Positions 10,744-19,825 of a DNA stretch of 64,000 nucleotides are shown here, piece by piece. The stretch covers positions 124,001 through 188,000 of the forward strand of contig NZ_JACSDK010000018.1 in the NCBI RefSeq assembly GCF_014925385.1. Direction: 5' to 3'. A program made the position numbers and the translations under genes. This stretch comes from Pelagibius marinus (GTDB lineage Bacteria > Pseudomonadota > Alphaproteobacteria > Kiloniellales > Kiloniellaceae). Positions within the stretch are counted from its first letter, which is position 1. Every line of letters starts with the position of its first letter. The notes beneath the pieces are model-generated. The model saw nothing but the letters and a program-made list of their open reading frames with translations. It was not told the origin of the DNA and did not search any database.

Positions 10744-11586
10744 TCAGTCCGAGAGCTTGCCTTCTTCGACCACCCGCACCTCGCGCTGCGGGATGGGGAT
10801 GGTGAGGCCTTCGGCCTCAAGGCGTTCCTTGGCCGCCTGGCGCAGCTCGAAGCTGAGCGGCCAGTAGTCTGCCTTGGCGCACCAGCAGCGCAGGATGAGA
10901 TCCACCGAGAAATCGGACAGCGCGCCGACCAGCACCTGGGGTGCGGGCTCGTCCATCACCCGGCTGTCGCCCTCCAGCAGGCCCATGAGCAGGCGCCGGG
11001 CCGTCTCGATGCTGTCGCCGTAGCTGATGCCGATGGTCAGGTCCAGGCGCCGGGTCGGGCGCCGGTCGTAGTTGGTGATGGTGGCGTTCCACAGCTTGGC
11101 GTTGGGCACCGAGCGGTAGAGCCCGTCGAAGGTCGTCATGGTGGTGACGAAAAGGCCGATCTCCTCCACCGTGCCGTCGATGCCGTCGGCGGAGACGTAT
11201 TCGCCCACCTGGAAGGGTCGCAGGAGCAGCAGCATCATGCCGGCGGCGATGTTCTGCAGGGTGCCCTGCAAGGCCAGGCCCACGGCGATGCCGGCGGCGC
11301 CCAGGAGGGCGATGATGCTGGCCGTCTGCACGCCGAACTGGGCCAGCACCGCCACCATGACGAAGACCAGCACCGTGTAGCGGGCGATGCTGGCCAGCAC
11401 CGGCTTCAGGGTGCGGTCCATGTTGGGCGTGCGGTCGAGCAGGCGCTGCACCAGGCGACCTGCCCAGCCGGCCAGCAGCCAGCCGAGCAGGAGGATGACG
11501 ATGCCGGCGGCCAGGTCGAGGGCGTAGCCGAGCAACAGCTCCGCCAGGCCGCTCAACTGATCCACCTCCGAAGCATCCAGCTGCAT
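10744..11586 (-). CDS. Small-conductance mechanosensitive channel, MscS family
   Basis: 280 residues from the ATG at 11586, which has TTGAGG upstream and removes an overlap with the next gene that an upstream start at 11637 would create. Three membrane helices (about 20-45, 65-90, 95-115) lead into the MscS pore helix region (LLGAAGIAVGLALQGTLQNI) and the beta domain (RPFQVGEYVSADGIDGTVEEI, then VPNAKLWNATITNYDRRPTR). MscS channels release solutes from the cytoplasm on osmotic down-shock. It lies just downstream of the cyclophilin gene on the same strand. Confidence 0.9.
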   Translation of the reverse strand: MQLDASEVDQLSGLAELLLGYALDLAAGIVILLLGWLLAGWAGRLVQRLLDRTPNMDRTLKPVLASIARYTVLVFVMVAVLAQFGVQTASIIALLGAAGIAVGLALQGTLQNIAAGMMLLLLRPFQVGEYVSADGIDGTVEEIGLFVTTMTTFDGLYRSVPNAKLWNATITNYDRRPTRRLDLTIGISYGDSIETARRLLMGLLEGDSRVMDEPAPQVLVGALSDFSVDLILRCWCAKADYWPLSFELRQAAKERLEAEGLTIPIPQREVRVVEEGKLSD

Positions 11587-11617
11587 GGCCGTTACCTCAA
11601 GGGAGGAGGCGCCGCCG

Positions 11618-12175
11618 CTACTCGAGGTCGGCTTCAACCTTCAGCGAGATGATCTTGTCGGGCGCGCGCACCGTGCCGCTCTGGTCGCCGCGCGGCGCCT
11701 TCTTGATCATGTCCACAAACTCCATCCCTTCGATGACGCGGCCCCAGACCGTGTACTGGCGGTCGAGGAAGCGCGCCGGGGCGAAGGTGATGAAGAACTG
11801 GCTGTTGGCGCTGTCCGGGTTCTGGCTGCGGGCCATGCCGGCCACGCCGCGCTCGAAGGGTTCGGCGGAGAACTCGGCCGGAATGTCCGGCAGGTCGGAG
11901 CCGCCACGCCCGGTGCCCGTCGGGTCGCCGGTCTGCGCCATGAAGCCATCTATGACACGGTGGAACACGATGCCGTCGTAGAAGCCCTGGCGCGTCAGAG
12001 TCTTGATCTGTTCGACGTGCTTGGGGGCCAGGTCCGGCAGCATCTCGATCTTCACGATGCCGTCCTTCAGCTCCATGACCAAGACGTTTTCGGGATCCGG
12101 TGCGGCGCCGGCGTCGCTGGATTCAAGGGTCATGGCAAGTAGTCCGATAGCAATGAGAGACAGGAGGGATTTCAT
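11618..12175 (-). CDS. Cyclophilin-type peptidylprolyl isomerase, secreted
   Basis: 185 residues with a signal peptide (about 1-24, ending SSDAGAA). The cyclophilin fold is clear: FYDGIVFHRVIDGFMAQTGD carries the catalytic Arg in FHRV, followed by GTGRGG, FERGVAGMAR, and NSQFFITFAP with the substrate-binding Phe pair. It speeds cis-trans prolyl isomerisation and probably helps protein folding in the periplasm. It starts 24 bases downstream of icd and precedes mscS, all on the minus strand. Confidence 0.93.
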   Translation of the reverse strand: MKSLLSLIAIGLLAMTLESSDAGAAPDPENVLVMELKDGIVKIEMLPDLAPKHVEQIKTLTRQGFYDGIVFHRVIDGFMAQTGDPTGTGRGGSDLPDIPAEFSAEPFERGVAGMARSQNPDSANSQFFITFAPARFLDRQYTVWGRVIEGMEFVDMIKKAPRGDQSGTVRAPDKIISLKVEADLE

Positions 12176-12199
12176 GCAAAGGAACTCCCTAAAATGGAA

Positions 12200-13414
12200 T
12201 TAGCCCATGGCCTTCTGCAGGTTTTCGTCCAGCTTGTCCATGAATTCGTCGGTCGTCATCCATTTCTGGTCCGGGCTGATGAGCAGCGCCAGGTCCTTGG
12301 TCATGAAGCCGCCCTCGACGGTGTCGACGCAGACCTTTTCCAGGTCGGCGGCGAACTTCACCACCTCGGGCGTGCCGTCGAACTCACCGCGGAAGTGCAG
12401 GCCGCGGGTCCAGGCGAAGATCGAAGCGATGGGGTTGGTCGAGGTCGGCTTGCCCTGCTGGTGCAGGCGATAGTGCCGGGTCACCGTGCCGTGCGCGGCC
12501 TCGGCCTCGACGGTCCTGCCGTCCGGCGTCATCAGCACCGAGGTCATGAGGCCCAGCGAGCCGAAGCCCTGGGCCACGGTGTCGGACTGCACGTCGCCGT
12601 CGTAGTTCTTGCAGGCCCAGACGTAGCCGCCGGACCACTTCATCGCCGCGGCGACCATGTCGTCGATCAGGCGGTGCTCATAGTGGATGCCCTTGGCCTC
12701 GAAGGCGTCCTTGAATTCCTTGTCGTAGGTCTCCTGGAAGATGTCCTTAAAGCGGCCATCGTAGACCTTGAGGATGGTGTTCTTGGTCGAGAGGTAGACC
12801 GGCCAGCCGAGGTTGAGGCCGTAGTTCAGGCAGGCCCGGGCGAAGCCGCGGATCGACTCGTCCAGATTGTACATGCCCATGGCGACGCCCGCCTCGGGGA
12901 AGTCGAAGATGTCGTAGGTGCTTGCCTCGCCGCCGTCGGCGGGCTGGAAGGTCATGGTCAGCTTGCCGGGTCCCGGCACCTTGAAGTCGGTGGCGCGGTA
13001 CTGGTCGCCGAAGGCGTGACGGCCGATGACGATGGGCTGGGTCCAGCCCGGCACCAGGCGCGGCACGTTCTGCATGATGATGGGTTGGCGGAAGATGGTG
13101 CCGCCGATGATGTTGCGCAGCGTGCCGTTGGGCGAGCGCCACATCTTCTTCAGGCCGAACTCCTCGACCCGGGCCTCGTCCGGGGTGATGGTCGCGCATT
13201 TCACGCCGACCCGGTGTTCCTTGATGGCCTCGGCGGCGTCGATGGTGATCTGGTCGTCCGTCTCGTCGCGCTTTTCGACCGAGAGGTCATAGTATTTCAG
13301 GTCGACATCCAGATAGGGAAGGATCAGCTTTTCCTTGATCTTCTCCCAGATGATCCGCGTCATCTCGTCGCCGTCGAGCTCGACAATCGGGTTCTTGACC
13401 TTGATTTTCCCCAT
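12200..13414 (-). CDS. icd: NADP-dependent isocitrate dehydrogenase
   Basis: 404 residues, the length of the dimeric type II (eukaryote-like) NADP-IDH common in alphaproteobacteria. It oxidises isocitrate to 2-oxoglutarate in the TCA cycle. Landmarks: [19 protein letters not shown], the substrate loop [20 protein letters not shown], and the metal/substrate Asp residues in [13 protein letters not shown] and [20 protein letters not shown]; the coenzyme site is in [12 protein letters not shown]. The ATG at 13414 is set 7 bases after a GGAGG ribosome site; a longer frame upstream adds only a basic, non-homologous tail. Confidence 0.97.
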   Translation of the reverse strand: MGKIKVKNPIVELDGDEMTRIIWEKIKEKLILPYLDVDLKYYDLSVEKRDETDDQITIDAAEAIKEHRVGVKCATITPDEARVEEFGLKKMWRSPNGTLRNIIGGTIFRQPIIMQNVPRLVPGWTQPIVIGRHAFGDQYRATDFKVPGPGKLTMTFQPADGGEASTYDIFDFPEAGVAMGMYNLDESIRGFARACLNYGLNLGWPVYLSTKNTILKVYDGRFKDIFQETYDKEFKDAFEAKGIHYEHRLIDDMVAAAMKWSGGYVWACKNYDGDVQSDTVAQGFGSLGLMTSVLMTPDGRTVEAEAAHGTVTRHYRLHQQGKPTSTNPIASIFAWTRGLHFRGEFDGTPEVVKFAADLEKVCVDTVEGGFMTKDLALLISPDQKWMTTDEFMDKLDENLQKAMG

Positions 13415-13607
13415 CTTTTTCCTCCAGGAGTGCTGACCAGGCCGGCTCGGGCGCGCTGCCCTGGGCCGATTTTTGCGGCGCAAGATAGCAGGCTGCGGCG
13501 GCCTTGCAAGATAGGGGGCGGGGCGGGGGTGAAATTAGCCCGCCTGAGGGGTTCCACCGGTGCTTTAAGAGGGCTCTGCGGGAGCTTTGCCCGGGCCCGG
13601 AAGCCGG

Positions 13608-14189
13608 CTACATGCGCTCGATCTTGTCGGGCAGGGAGGGCTGGGGTGCCCGGGCGGCGGTCTCCAGGACCTGCTCGACCCGGTCGACGACCAGGAAAAG
13701 GTCGGCCGGGTCGCCGCGCAGGTAGCCCTCGGCGACCTGGTGGTCGACCAGGCGGAGCAGCGGGTCCCAGTAGCCGTCGATGTTGACCAGGATCACCGGC
13801 TTGTCGTGCAGCTTGAGCTGACGCCAGGTGATGATCTCGAAGGTTTCATCCAGCGTGCCGAAGCCGCCGGGCAGGGCGCAGAAGGCGTCCGAGCGCTCGG
13901 CCATCAATTGTTTGCGCGCGTGCATGGAATCGACGACGTGGTACTCGGCGGTGTCGCGGTTGCCGGCCTCCAGGGCTTCCAGGTGCTGGGGAATGATGCC
14001 GACCACATGGCCGCCGGCGTCCATGGCGCCCGAGGCCACGGCGCCCATCATGCCGACCCGGCCGCCGCCGTAGACGATGGCGACGCCGGCCTGCGCGGCA
14101 AGCTTGCCGAGGTCGCGCGCCGCCTGCAGGTGGCTCTCGCGGACCCTGCTGGCGGAACCGCAATAGACGCAAAGTGCTTGAATTTCCAT
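13608..14189 (-). CDS. LOG family protein (nucleotide 5'-monophosphate phosphoribohydrolase-like)
   Basis: 193 residues. Carries the LOG signature ALPGGFGTLDETFE (PGGxGTxxE) and the SMHARKQLM segment, with an N-terminal LCVYCGSASR. LOG enzymes cleave the base from cytokinin riboside monophosphates in plants; bacterial homologues, long labelled lysine decarboxylase, act on nucleotide monophosphates such as AMP. The actual substrate here is not shown. An in-frame GTG two codons upstream (14195) is the alternative start; neither has a strong ribosome site. Confidence 0.88.
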   Translation of the reverse strand: MEIQALCVYCGSASRVRESHLQAARDLGKLAAQAGVAIVYGGGRVGMMGAVASGAMDAGGHVVGIIPQHLEALEAGNRDTAEYHVVDSMHARKQLMAERSDAFCALPGGFGTLDETFEIITWRQLKLHDKPVILVNIDGYWDPLLRLVDHQVAEGYLRGDPADLFLVVDRVEQVLETAARAPQPSLPDKIERM

Positions 14190-14438
14190 GATCACAAACT
14201 CGTTACCGGCGGGGCGGGAAGCAGGGGGGCGTTGAAATCGTACGCCGAATCACTAGTGTTTTAGTTGCGTCACTTCATCGTGTTCGCCTTGTAGCACAGG
14301 CCTGTTATTTCCATCCACCTCAGGTCGTCTCGGGGCAGGGTCCGATTGCCGCTCGGATTGGCGCGCTGAGAAGCCTTAGACAACAAGTATGCCCCGTTGC
14401 TGACCGCACGTGGCGTAGACAAGGAAGGAGCGGGTCAC

Positions 14439-14963
14439 ATGAAACGAAACACTCTTCTCGCAGCCGCCGGGGCCGCCGCCGTTGCGGCCGCCGTCGCCTT
14501 CGGCGCCACCCCCCTGGTTCAGGCGTCCGAAAGCGCGCGGGTGCAACTGGCGAGCGCCGAGCAAATGGCGGCGGTGAAAGAGCGCCAGGAACTCATGAAG
14601 TCGATCGGCGGCAACATGAAGGCCATCGTCGACTTCCTGAAGGAGTCCAAAGGCACGGCGGCCGAGGCCCAGGCGGCGGCGGCCAAGATCGGCGAACTGT
14701 CGCAGAAGATCCCCGCGGCTTTCGAGACCGAGGCCACGCTGGACGAGATGGACGCCGTCGGCAAGAACCGCGGCAAGCCGGAGATCTGGCTGAACTGGGA
14801 GGGCTTCACGGAGAATGCGAAGAACCTCGAAGCCAAGAGCGCGGCGCTGGTGGCCGCCTTCGAGGGCGGTGACTCCGGCGCCATCCAGACGGCCTTCGGC
14901 GACATGGGCAAGAACGGCTGCGGCGGCTGCCACGACGACTTCCGCGGCCCGAAGGTCGAGTAG
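14439..14963 (+). CDS. Cytochrome c' / c-556 family protein
   Basis: 174 residues with a signal peptide (about 1-28, ending ATPLVQAS) and a single haem site C-G-G-C-H near the C terminus (KNGCGGCHDDFR), the arrangement of class II cytochromes c' and c-556: a four-helix bundle with C-terminal haem. A helix with RQELMKSIGGNMKAIVDFLK matches the family. The AAGGAAGGAG site 9 bases upstream sets the ATG at 14439. It lies in the periplasm; members handle NO or short-range electron transfer. A dihaem cytochrome follows after 151 bases, so the two may work in one electron route. Confidence 0.9.
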   Translation: MKRNTLLAAAGAAAVAAAVAFGATPLVQASESARVQLASAEQMAAVKERQELMKSIGGNMKAIVDFLKESKGTAAEAQAAAAKIGELSQKIPAAFETEATLDEMDAVGKNRGKPEIWLNWEGFTENAKNLEAKSAALVAAFEGGDSGAIQTAFGDMGKNGCGGCHDDFRGPKVE

Positions 14964-15114
14964 CCGGACTTTTCCCGCCCCTGCCGACGGTCGGGGCTTC
15001 GATCCGGGCCGCGGCCCCGGGGGACTTTTCCCCCGCGGCCGCGTGCCCGTCTTTCTTCGATACGGTGTCTTCCCAACACGGATCTCCGATTGTCACCCGG
15101 GAACTGCGATATCG

Positions 15115-16029
15115 ATGTCTAGGGCGCTAGTGGTGTGTTTTTCGGCGGGCCTTGTGGTTCTGGCGGCGCTGCTCGTTTCCGTCGCCGGGGCGCGGGCGCA
15201 AAGCGGCGCAGAGACGACCGCGGAGAGTTTGAGCGACCCGGCGGTCGCGCGTGGCGCCTATGTCTTCAAGGCGGCCGGCTGCCTGGCCTGTCACACCGAC
15301 AGCAAGGGCGGCGGCGCGCCGTTGGCCGGCGGGCGGCCCTTGAAGACTCCCTTCGGCACTTTCTACAGCCCCAACATCACCCCGGACCCGGCGACCGGCA
15401 TCGGCGCCTGGAACGAGGCCGACTTCGTCACGGCGCTGCGCCACGGGACCTCGCCGCAGGGTGATCCCTATTACCCGGCCTTTCCCTACACCTCCTACAG
15501 CGGCATGACCGACCAGGACATGCGCGACCTCTTCGCCTACCTGATGGCGCAGCCGCCGGTAGCGCGAGAGAACCGCGCACACGATTTGGGCTTTCCCTAC
15601 AACATGCGGTTCACGCTGGGCATCTGGAAGGCGATGTTCTTCGAGGCGGGCGCCTTCCAGCCGGTAGCCGGAAAGGACGCACAGTGGAACCGCGGCGCCT
15701 ACCTGGTGCGCCACCTCGGTCACTGCGGCGAGTGCCACAGCCCGCGCGGTTTCCTGGGCGCGGTCGACGCCTCGCGGGAACTGGCAGGCAATCCCCAGGG
15801 CCCCGACGGCGGCAAGGTGCCGAACCTGACGCCGGGCCCCGGCGGACTGGGCGACTGGAGCGAATCGGACATCGCCTACGCCCTGAAAAGCGGGATCACG
15901 CCGGACGGTGATTTCCTCAGCGACTCCATGGGGGAGGTCATCGACAACGCCACGAGCCAGCTGACGGACGAAGACCGCACCGCAATATCGATATATCTCA
16001 AAGACTTAACGCCAATTCCTATGCCCTGA
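15115..16029 (+). CDS. Dihaem cytochrome c, alcohol dehydrogenase cytochrome-subunit type
   Basis: 304 residues with a signal peptide (about 1-29, ending GARAQS). Two CxxCH haem sites: GCLACHTD in the first half and HCGECHSPRGF in the second, with the recurring PFGTFYSPNITPDPATGIG and NLTPGPGGLGDWSESDI segments. This is the pattern of the cytochrome subunits that carry electrons from periplasmic membrane dehydrogenases of alcohols and sugars (usually three haems, here two). No dehydrogenase gene is adjacent, so the electron donor is unknown. The ATG at 15115 was chosen for the signal peptide; the frame is open further upstream. Confidence 0.88.
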   Translation: MSRALVVCFSAGLVVLAALLVSVAGARAQSGAETTAESLSDPAVARGAYVFKAAGCLACHTDSKGGGAPLAGGRPLKTPFGTFYSPNITPDPATGIGAWNEADFVTALRHGTSPQGDPYYPAFPYTSYSGMTDQDMRDLFAYLMAQPPVARENRAHDLGFPYNMRFTLGIWKAMFFEAGAFQPVAGKDAQWNRGAYLVRHLGHCGECHSPRGFLGAVDASRELAGNPQGPDGGKVPNLTPGPGGLGDWSESDIAYALKSGITPDGDFLSDSMGEVIDNATSQLTDEDRTAISIYLKDLTPIPMP

Positions 16030-16103
16030 GGACACCGTGGCCGGCATTGCGCCGGACCGGCCCGCGTACTAGGCTGTTTCGCGGGGGTGTGGAGGCTAGG
16101 CGT

Positions 16104-17264
16104 TTGCAGCGAGTTCTTATTGCCATCGGCGCAGCCGTCATCGTTTCGGCTGGCATTTTCGGGTTCTTTTTCTTCGGCGCAGAGGAAGAGGGACCGCCGG
16201 TCGTGGCCGAGAGCGCCGCGCCGCAGGCAGAGGCCCCGGCGCCGCCTGCGCCTCCCGCGCCGTCTTCAACACAAGCCGCCGAAACCACCGCGGCGCCCGC
16301 CGCTTCCGGCCAGCCGCAGTCCTCGACGCCGATCGTGCAGGTGAAGCCGCGTGACCCGTCGGCGACGCAAAGCGCCGAGGCCCCCGCCGCGCGGGACGGT
16401 GAAGAGTCCGAAGCGCCCAGCTTTGATGTGGTCCGGGTGGAGAAGACCGGCGAGACGGTCATTGCCGGGCGGGCGAAGCCGGACAGCGAAGTGAACGTGA
16501 CCACAGAGGACGGCGAATCCCTCGGCCGCGCGCACGCCGACCGCAGCGGTACCTGGGCCATTGTCACCGAGCAGCCGCTGGCTCCGGGCAGCCACGAAAT
16601 CGGTATCGAGTCCAAGGACGCCGAGGGCGAGACCCATCTCTCCGAAGAAGTGGTCGTGGTGGTGGTGCCCGAACCGGCCGCTGCGCAGAGCAGCAGCGCG
16701 GCGCCCGCCAAACCCAAGGCGCGGGATCAGGTCCTGGCGGTCCTGACGCCGCGCCAGGGCGAGGGGGCGAGCAAGGTGCTGCAGCAGGGACCGGAAGCCG
16801 AGGACGGCATCGCCGCCGGCGATCTGGTGCTCGACAGCGTCGACTACGACGAACTCGGCCGGGTGACGGTCGGGGGGCGGGCCGCTCACGGCTCACGCCT
16901 GCGCATCTATCTCGACAACCAGCTTGTCGGGGAGACCGTCGCCGGCCCCGACGGTCGCTGGAGCCATTCGCCAGAGGATCCGGTCGCCGAAGGGCTGCAT
17001 GCCCTGCGGGTCGACCGCGTGGCCCAGGACGGCAGCGTGCTGGCCCGCGTCGAGACGCCCTTCTCGCGCGAGGCGGTGCGGGTGGCGCAGGCGGACGAGG
17101 AGTTCGTCATCGTCCAACCCGGCAACTCACTATGGCGCATCGCGCGACGGACCTACGGCGAAGGCCTCCGCTACACGGTGATCTACCAGGCGAACAAGGA
17201 TCAGATCCGCGATCCCGACCTGATCTATCCAGGCCAGGTCTTCGAGGTTCCCAAAACCAACTGA
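16104..17264 (+). CDS. LysM-domain cell-envelope protein with Ig-like repeats
   Basis: 386 residues from a TTG at 16104 placed 8 bases after GGAGG; in-frame alternatives are GTG 16089 and TTG 16047. One N-terminal membrane helix (about 4-26) anchors a long Ala/Pro-rich, low-complexity linker. Two Ig-like/bacterial adhesion modules follow (VAGRAKPDSEVNV-like: about 110-190, and VTVGGRAAHGSRLRIYLDN: about 250-325). A C-terminal LysM domain (VIVQPGNSLWRIARRTYGEG, then YQANKDQIRDPDLIYPGQ) binds peptidoglycan. Proteins of this build are common and uncharacterised in Rhodospirillales-type genomes. Confidence 0.8.
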   Translation: MQRVLIAIGAAVIVSAGIFGFFFFGAEEEGPPVVAESAAPQAEAPAPPAPPAPSSTQAAETTAAPAASGQPQSSTPIVQVKPRDPSATQSAEAPAARDGEESEAPSFDVVRVEKTGETVIAGRAKPDSEVNVTTEDGESLGRAHADRSGTWAIVTEQPLAPGSHEIGIESKDAEGETHLSEEVVVVVVPEPAAAQSSSAAPAKPKARDQVLAVLTPRQGEGASKVLQQGPEAEDGIAAGDLVLDSVDYDELGRVTVGGRAAHGSRLRIYLDNQLVGETVAGPDGRWSHSPEDPVAEGLHALRVDRVAQDGSVLARVETPFSREAVRVAQADEEFVIVQPGNSLWRIARRTYGEGLRYTVIYQANKDQIRDPDLIYPGQVFEVPKTN

Positions 17265-17280
17265 AGTTTTACGAGAGCGC

Positions 17281-17862
17281 TCAGGCTTCGACGGGGGTGC
17301 CGGCTTCCTCGTCCGGCGGCGGCGGACGGCGCAGCGACACTGCTTCGCCCAGCAGGTCGAGGTAGGGCTTGAAGTCGATGATCAAGGCCACTGCCGTGGC
17401 GATGACCGCGACCGGCGTGCGCGGGCTCGGCGGGTTCAGTTCCCCTTCCAGCACCATGTCCTGTTCCTCGGAGAGCAGGATGTGGCCGCGGCGCAGCCGG
17501 TCGGTAGCCGCCATCACCGTGCGGGCAAGGCGGCGGCCGTCGGGCGACTCCGCGCTGAAAGGCAGCTTGCCGAGGTTGGCGCGCAGGCGCAGTGGCGCCG
17601 TCTTACTGGCCAGGTCGGCTTCGAACTCGATGCCGCAGGCCGAAAAGCGGAAGTGGAGCGGACGGTCTTCGCTGACAGGGCGGATGTGGCCGTCTTCGCC
17701 GAGAACGACGCTTCCGACCTCCAGGGGCAGGGACGTCTCCGCGACCTGCTTGACGGCCGATTTGACGTCCTGCGCCTCGGCGGCGTCCTGGGCCCCGGAA
17801 TCAGGAGTCTCTGATTCCTGGGCGTCAGTTGAATCGCGCCCCTCGATCCCCTTGTCGTCCAA
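17281..17862 (-). CDS. Conserved hypothetical protein
   Basis: 193 residues, start TTG at 17862 with GAGGGGAG 8-10 bases upstream. The N terminus is acidic and disordered (about 1-45). A central part reads HFRFSACGIEFEADLASKTA and LRLRANLGKLPFSAESPDGR. A hydrophobic stretch near 145-165 (TPVAVIATAVALIIDFKPYL) precedes a Pro-rich acidic tail. I do not recognise the family. It faces the LysM gene tail to tail and is divergent from psd. Real coding is supported by the ribosome site and by codon pattern, not by homology. Confidence 0.6.
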   Translation of the reverse strand: MDDKGIEGRDSTDAQESETPDSGAQDAAEAQDVKSAVKQVAETSLPLEVGSVVLGEDGHIRPVSEDRPLHFRFSACGIEFEADLASKTAPLRLRANLGKLPFSAESPDGRRLARTVMAATDRLRRGHILLSEEQDMVLEGELNPPSPRTPVAVIATAVALIIDFKPYLDLLGEAVSLRRPPPPDEEAGTPVEA

Positions 17863-18019
17863 AGTGTTAGCTCCCCTCAGCGTAGAAGTATTTTGGTTAG
17901 CACGGCAGGCTTTAAGGATCGGTAAAGTATCAGCGGAGCTTGATTTTTCGACTGCTTGGCCAAACCTGCCGTGTTCTAGTAGGGTTTAGTCGAATCGCCG
18001 CTGCAGACAGGAAAACCGC

Positions 18020-18706
18020 GTGTTCCGAAGCGTTCTGGTGCCAATCCACCGGGCCGGCTGGCCCTTCATCGGAATAGCCCTGGCCGCCGCCGTGCTGCTG
18101 GGGCTGCTCTGGGTGCCCTTGTTCTGGCTCGGCCTGCTGGCCGCGGCCTACTGCGCCTATTTCTTCCGCGACCCGCCGCGCGTGACGCCGACGCGGGTGG
18201 GGCTGGTCATCGCGCCGGCCGACGGCATGGTCCTGCCCATCGAGCGCGCGGTGCCGCCGCCGGAGCTGGAACTGGGCGACGAGCCGCTGACCCGGATCTC
18301 GATCTTCCTCAACATCTTCAACGTGCACATCAACCGCGTGCCACTGGACGGCACGGTGACGGCGCTGTCCTACCGACCCGGCAAGTTCCTCAACGCTTCG
18401 CTGGACAAGGCCTCGGAGGACAACGAGCGCATGTCCGTGAAGGTGACCACCTACGACGGCGTCGACCTGGGCTTCATCCAGATCGCCGGCCTGGTGGCCC
18501 GGCGCATCATCTGCGAGTTGAAGGTCGGCGAGCCGGTGCGCGCCGGTCAGGTCTTCGGCCTGATCCGTTTCGGCAGCCGCATGGACGTCTTCCTGCCCGA
18601 AGGCGTCGCACCGCTGGTCGTGCCCTACCAGACGACGGTCGCCGGCGAGACGGTCCTTGCCGATCTGCAGTCCGACGAACCTGTCCGCCAGGGCGAGGAA
18701 CGTTAG
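18020..18706 (+). CDS. psd: Phosphatidylserine decarboxylase, short type
   Basis: 228 residues. Two hydrophobic N-terminal segments, FFRDPPR, VIAPADGMVLPIE, IFLNIFNVHINRVPLDG, and the self-cleavage site GS at 185-186 within IRFGSRMDVFLP, which yields the pyruvoyl cofactor. It makes phosphatidylethanolamine from phosphatidylserine in the inner membrane. Start GTG at 18020. It is immediately followed by pssA (1 base between stop and start), the enzyme that makes its substrate. Confidence 0.95.
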   Translation: MFRSVLVPIHRAGWPFIGIALAAAVLLGLLWVPLFWLGLLAAAYCAYFFRDPPRVTPTRVGLVIAPADGMVLPIERAVPPPELELGDEPLTRISIFLNIFNVHINRVPLDGTVTALSYRPGKFLNASLDKASEDNERMSVKVTTYDGVDLGFIQIAGLVARRIICELKVGEPVRAGQVFGLIRFGSRMDVFLPEGVAPLVVPYQTTVAGETVLADLQSDEPVRQGEER

Positions 18707-18707
18707 C

Positions 18708-19511
18708 ATGACGCGCTTCCGCCGCCGCCGGGTGACAGCCCTGTCGATCAACCGGATGATTCCCAACGCGCTGACCCTGCTGGCGCTCTGCTCCGGGCTG
18801 ACGGCGATCCGCTTCGCCCTGCAGGACCGTTGGGAGGTGGCGGTGGTGGCAGTGCTGGTGGCCATGCTGCTGGACGGCCTGGACGGGCGCATTGCGCGCC
18901 TCATGGGGGCGACCAGCGAATTGGGCGCGCAGCTCGACTCCCTCTCCGATGTCATCGCCTTCGGGGTCACGCCGTCGGTGATGATCTATCTCTGGACCCT
19001 GTCGGATGCCGGCGGCATCGGCTGGGCCGCCTGCCTGGTCTATGCCGCCTGCTGCGCCCTGCGCCTGGCGCGCTTCAACACCGCGCTGGTCGAGGAAACG
19101 CCGACGCCGCTGGCCTCGCGCTATTTCGTCGGCGTGCCGGCCCCTGCCGCCGCCGGCCTGGCGCTGCTGCCCCTGGTGTTGAGTTTTGTGCTGGGCGACC
19201 TGGTGCTGCGCAACGACGCGGTCAACGCGCTGACCCTGCTGGGCGTGGCCATCCTCATGGTCAGCCGGGTGCCGACTTTCTCGGCCAAGCGCCTGAAGCT
19301 GAAGGCGCCGCAGCGGCTCATCGCCATGGTCGGCATGGTGATCTTCGTGGCCATGCTGATCGGCGAGACCTGGATTACCGTCTCGCTGATCTCCCTGGCC
19401 TACTTGGTAAGCATCCCGCTCGCGGTGCTGCAGCACCGGCGTGAACTGCGCCACGGCGTGTCCGAGACCCCGGACGAGCCGGTCCTGCCCGAAGACGAGG
19501 ACCTAGGATAG
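18708..19511 (+). CDS. pssA: CDP-diacylglycerol-serine O-phosphatidyltransferase
   Basis: 267 residues. The CDP-alcohol phosphotransferase motif (D-G-x2-A-R-x8-G-x3-D-x3-D) is seen in LLDGLDGRIARLMGATSELG followed by AQLDSLSD. Membrane helices cover most of the rest. It condenses CDP-diacylglycerol with serine. The ATG at 18708 lies 1 base after the psd stop and 9-14 bases after GGCGAGGAA inside psd, so translation is probably coupled. Its last 9 bases overlap the convergent gene ending at 19503. Confidence 0.96.
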   Translation: MTRFRRRRVTALSINRMIPNALTLLALCSGLTAIRFALQDRWEVAVVAVLVAMLLDGLDGRIARLMGATSELGAQLDSLSDVIAFGVTPSVMIYLWTLSDAGGIGWAACLVYAACCALRLARFNTALVEETPTPLASRYFVGVPAPAAAGLALLPLVLSFVLGDLVLRNDAVNALTLLGVAILMVSRVPTFSAKRLKLKAPQRLIAMVGMVIFVAMLIGETWITVSLISLAYLVSIPLAVLQHRRELRHGVSETPDEPVLPEDEDLG

Positions 19512-19799
19512 GGGAAGTTTCGCGCGCACGCGGAATTCCGGAGCGCTTTCAGTGTCGCTGAAATCCACGCGCCACCGCTTGGCGGGGATTCCCGTGCCGG
19601 CGGCGGTGGTATAGGGGCCGGTCTCCAGCACGCCTTGCGTGCCGTTTTCCATCACCAGCGTCCCCAGGGCCTGCGAGCCGTCGGAGAAGGCGACCTCGCA
19701 GGTCGCGCCCTGGCCGTCCTTCGGGAGCGCGCCGTGGAGGCTGCCCGTGAGTCCCGGATAGAGATGGGTGTGGACGGCTTCCAGACGGAGTTCCCGCAT
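19503..19799 (-). CDS. Small conserved hypothetical protein
   Basis: 98 residues, no signal peptide or membrane segment; mostly beta-type sequence (VAFSDGSQALGTLVMENGTQ, KRWRVDFSDTESAPEFRVRA). The family is not recognised. It overlaps the 3' end of pssA by 9 bases and starts 27 bases downstream of the RND gene stop on the same strand, so it may be the last gene of the RND operon or an independent gene. Confidence 0.55.
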   Translation of the reverse strand: MRELRLEAVHTHLYPGLTGSLHGALPKDGQGATCEVAFSDGSQALGTLVMENGTQGVLETGPYTTAAGTGIPAKRWRVDFSDTESAPEFRVRAKLPLS

Positions 19800-19825
19800 T
19801 GGCCCGCATCCTCCGCGTGGCGTCC

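Noticed and set aside
12194-13786. 530-codon open frame on the plus strand
   Set aside because: Shadow of icd.
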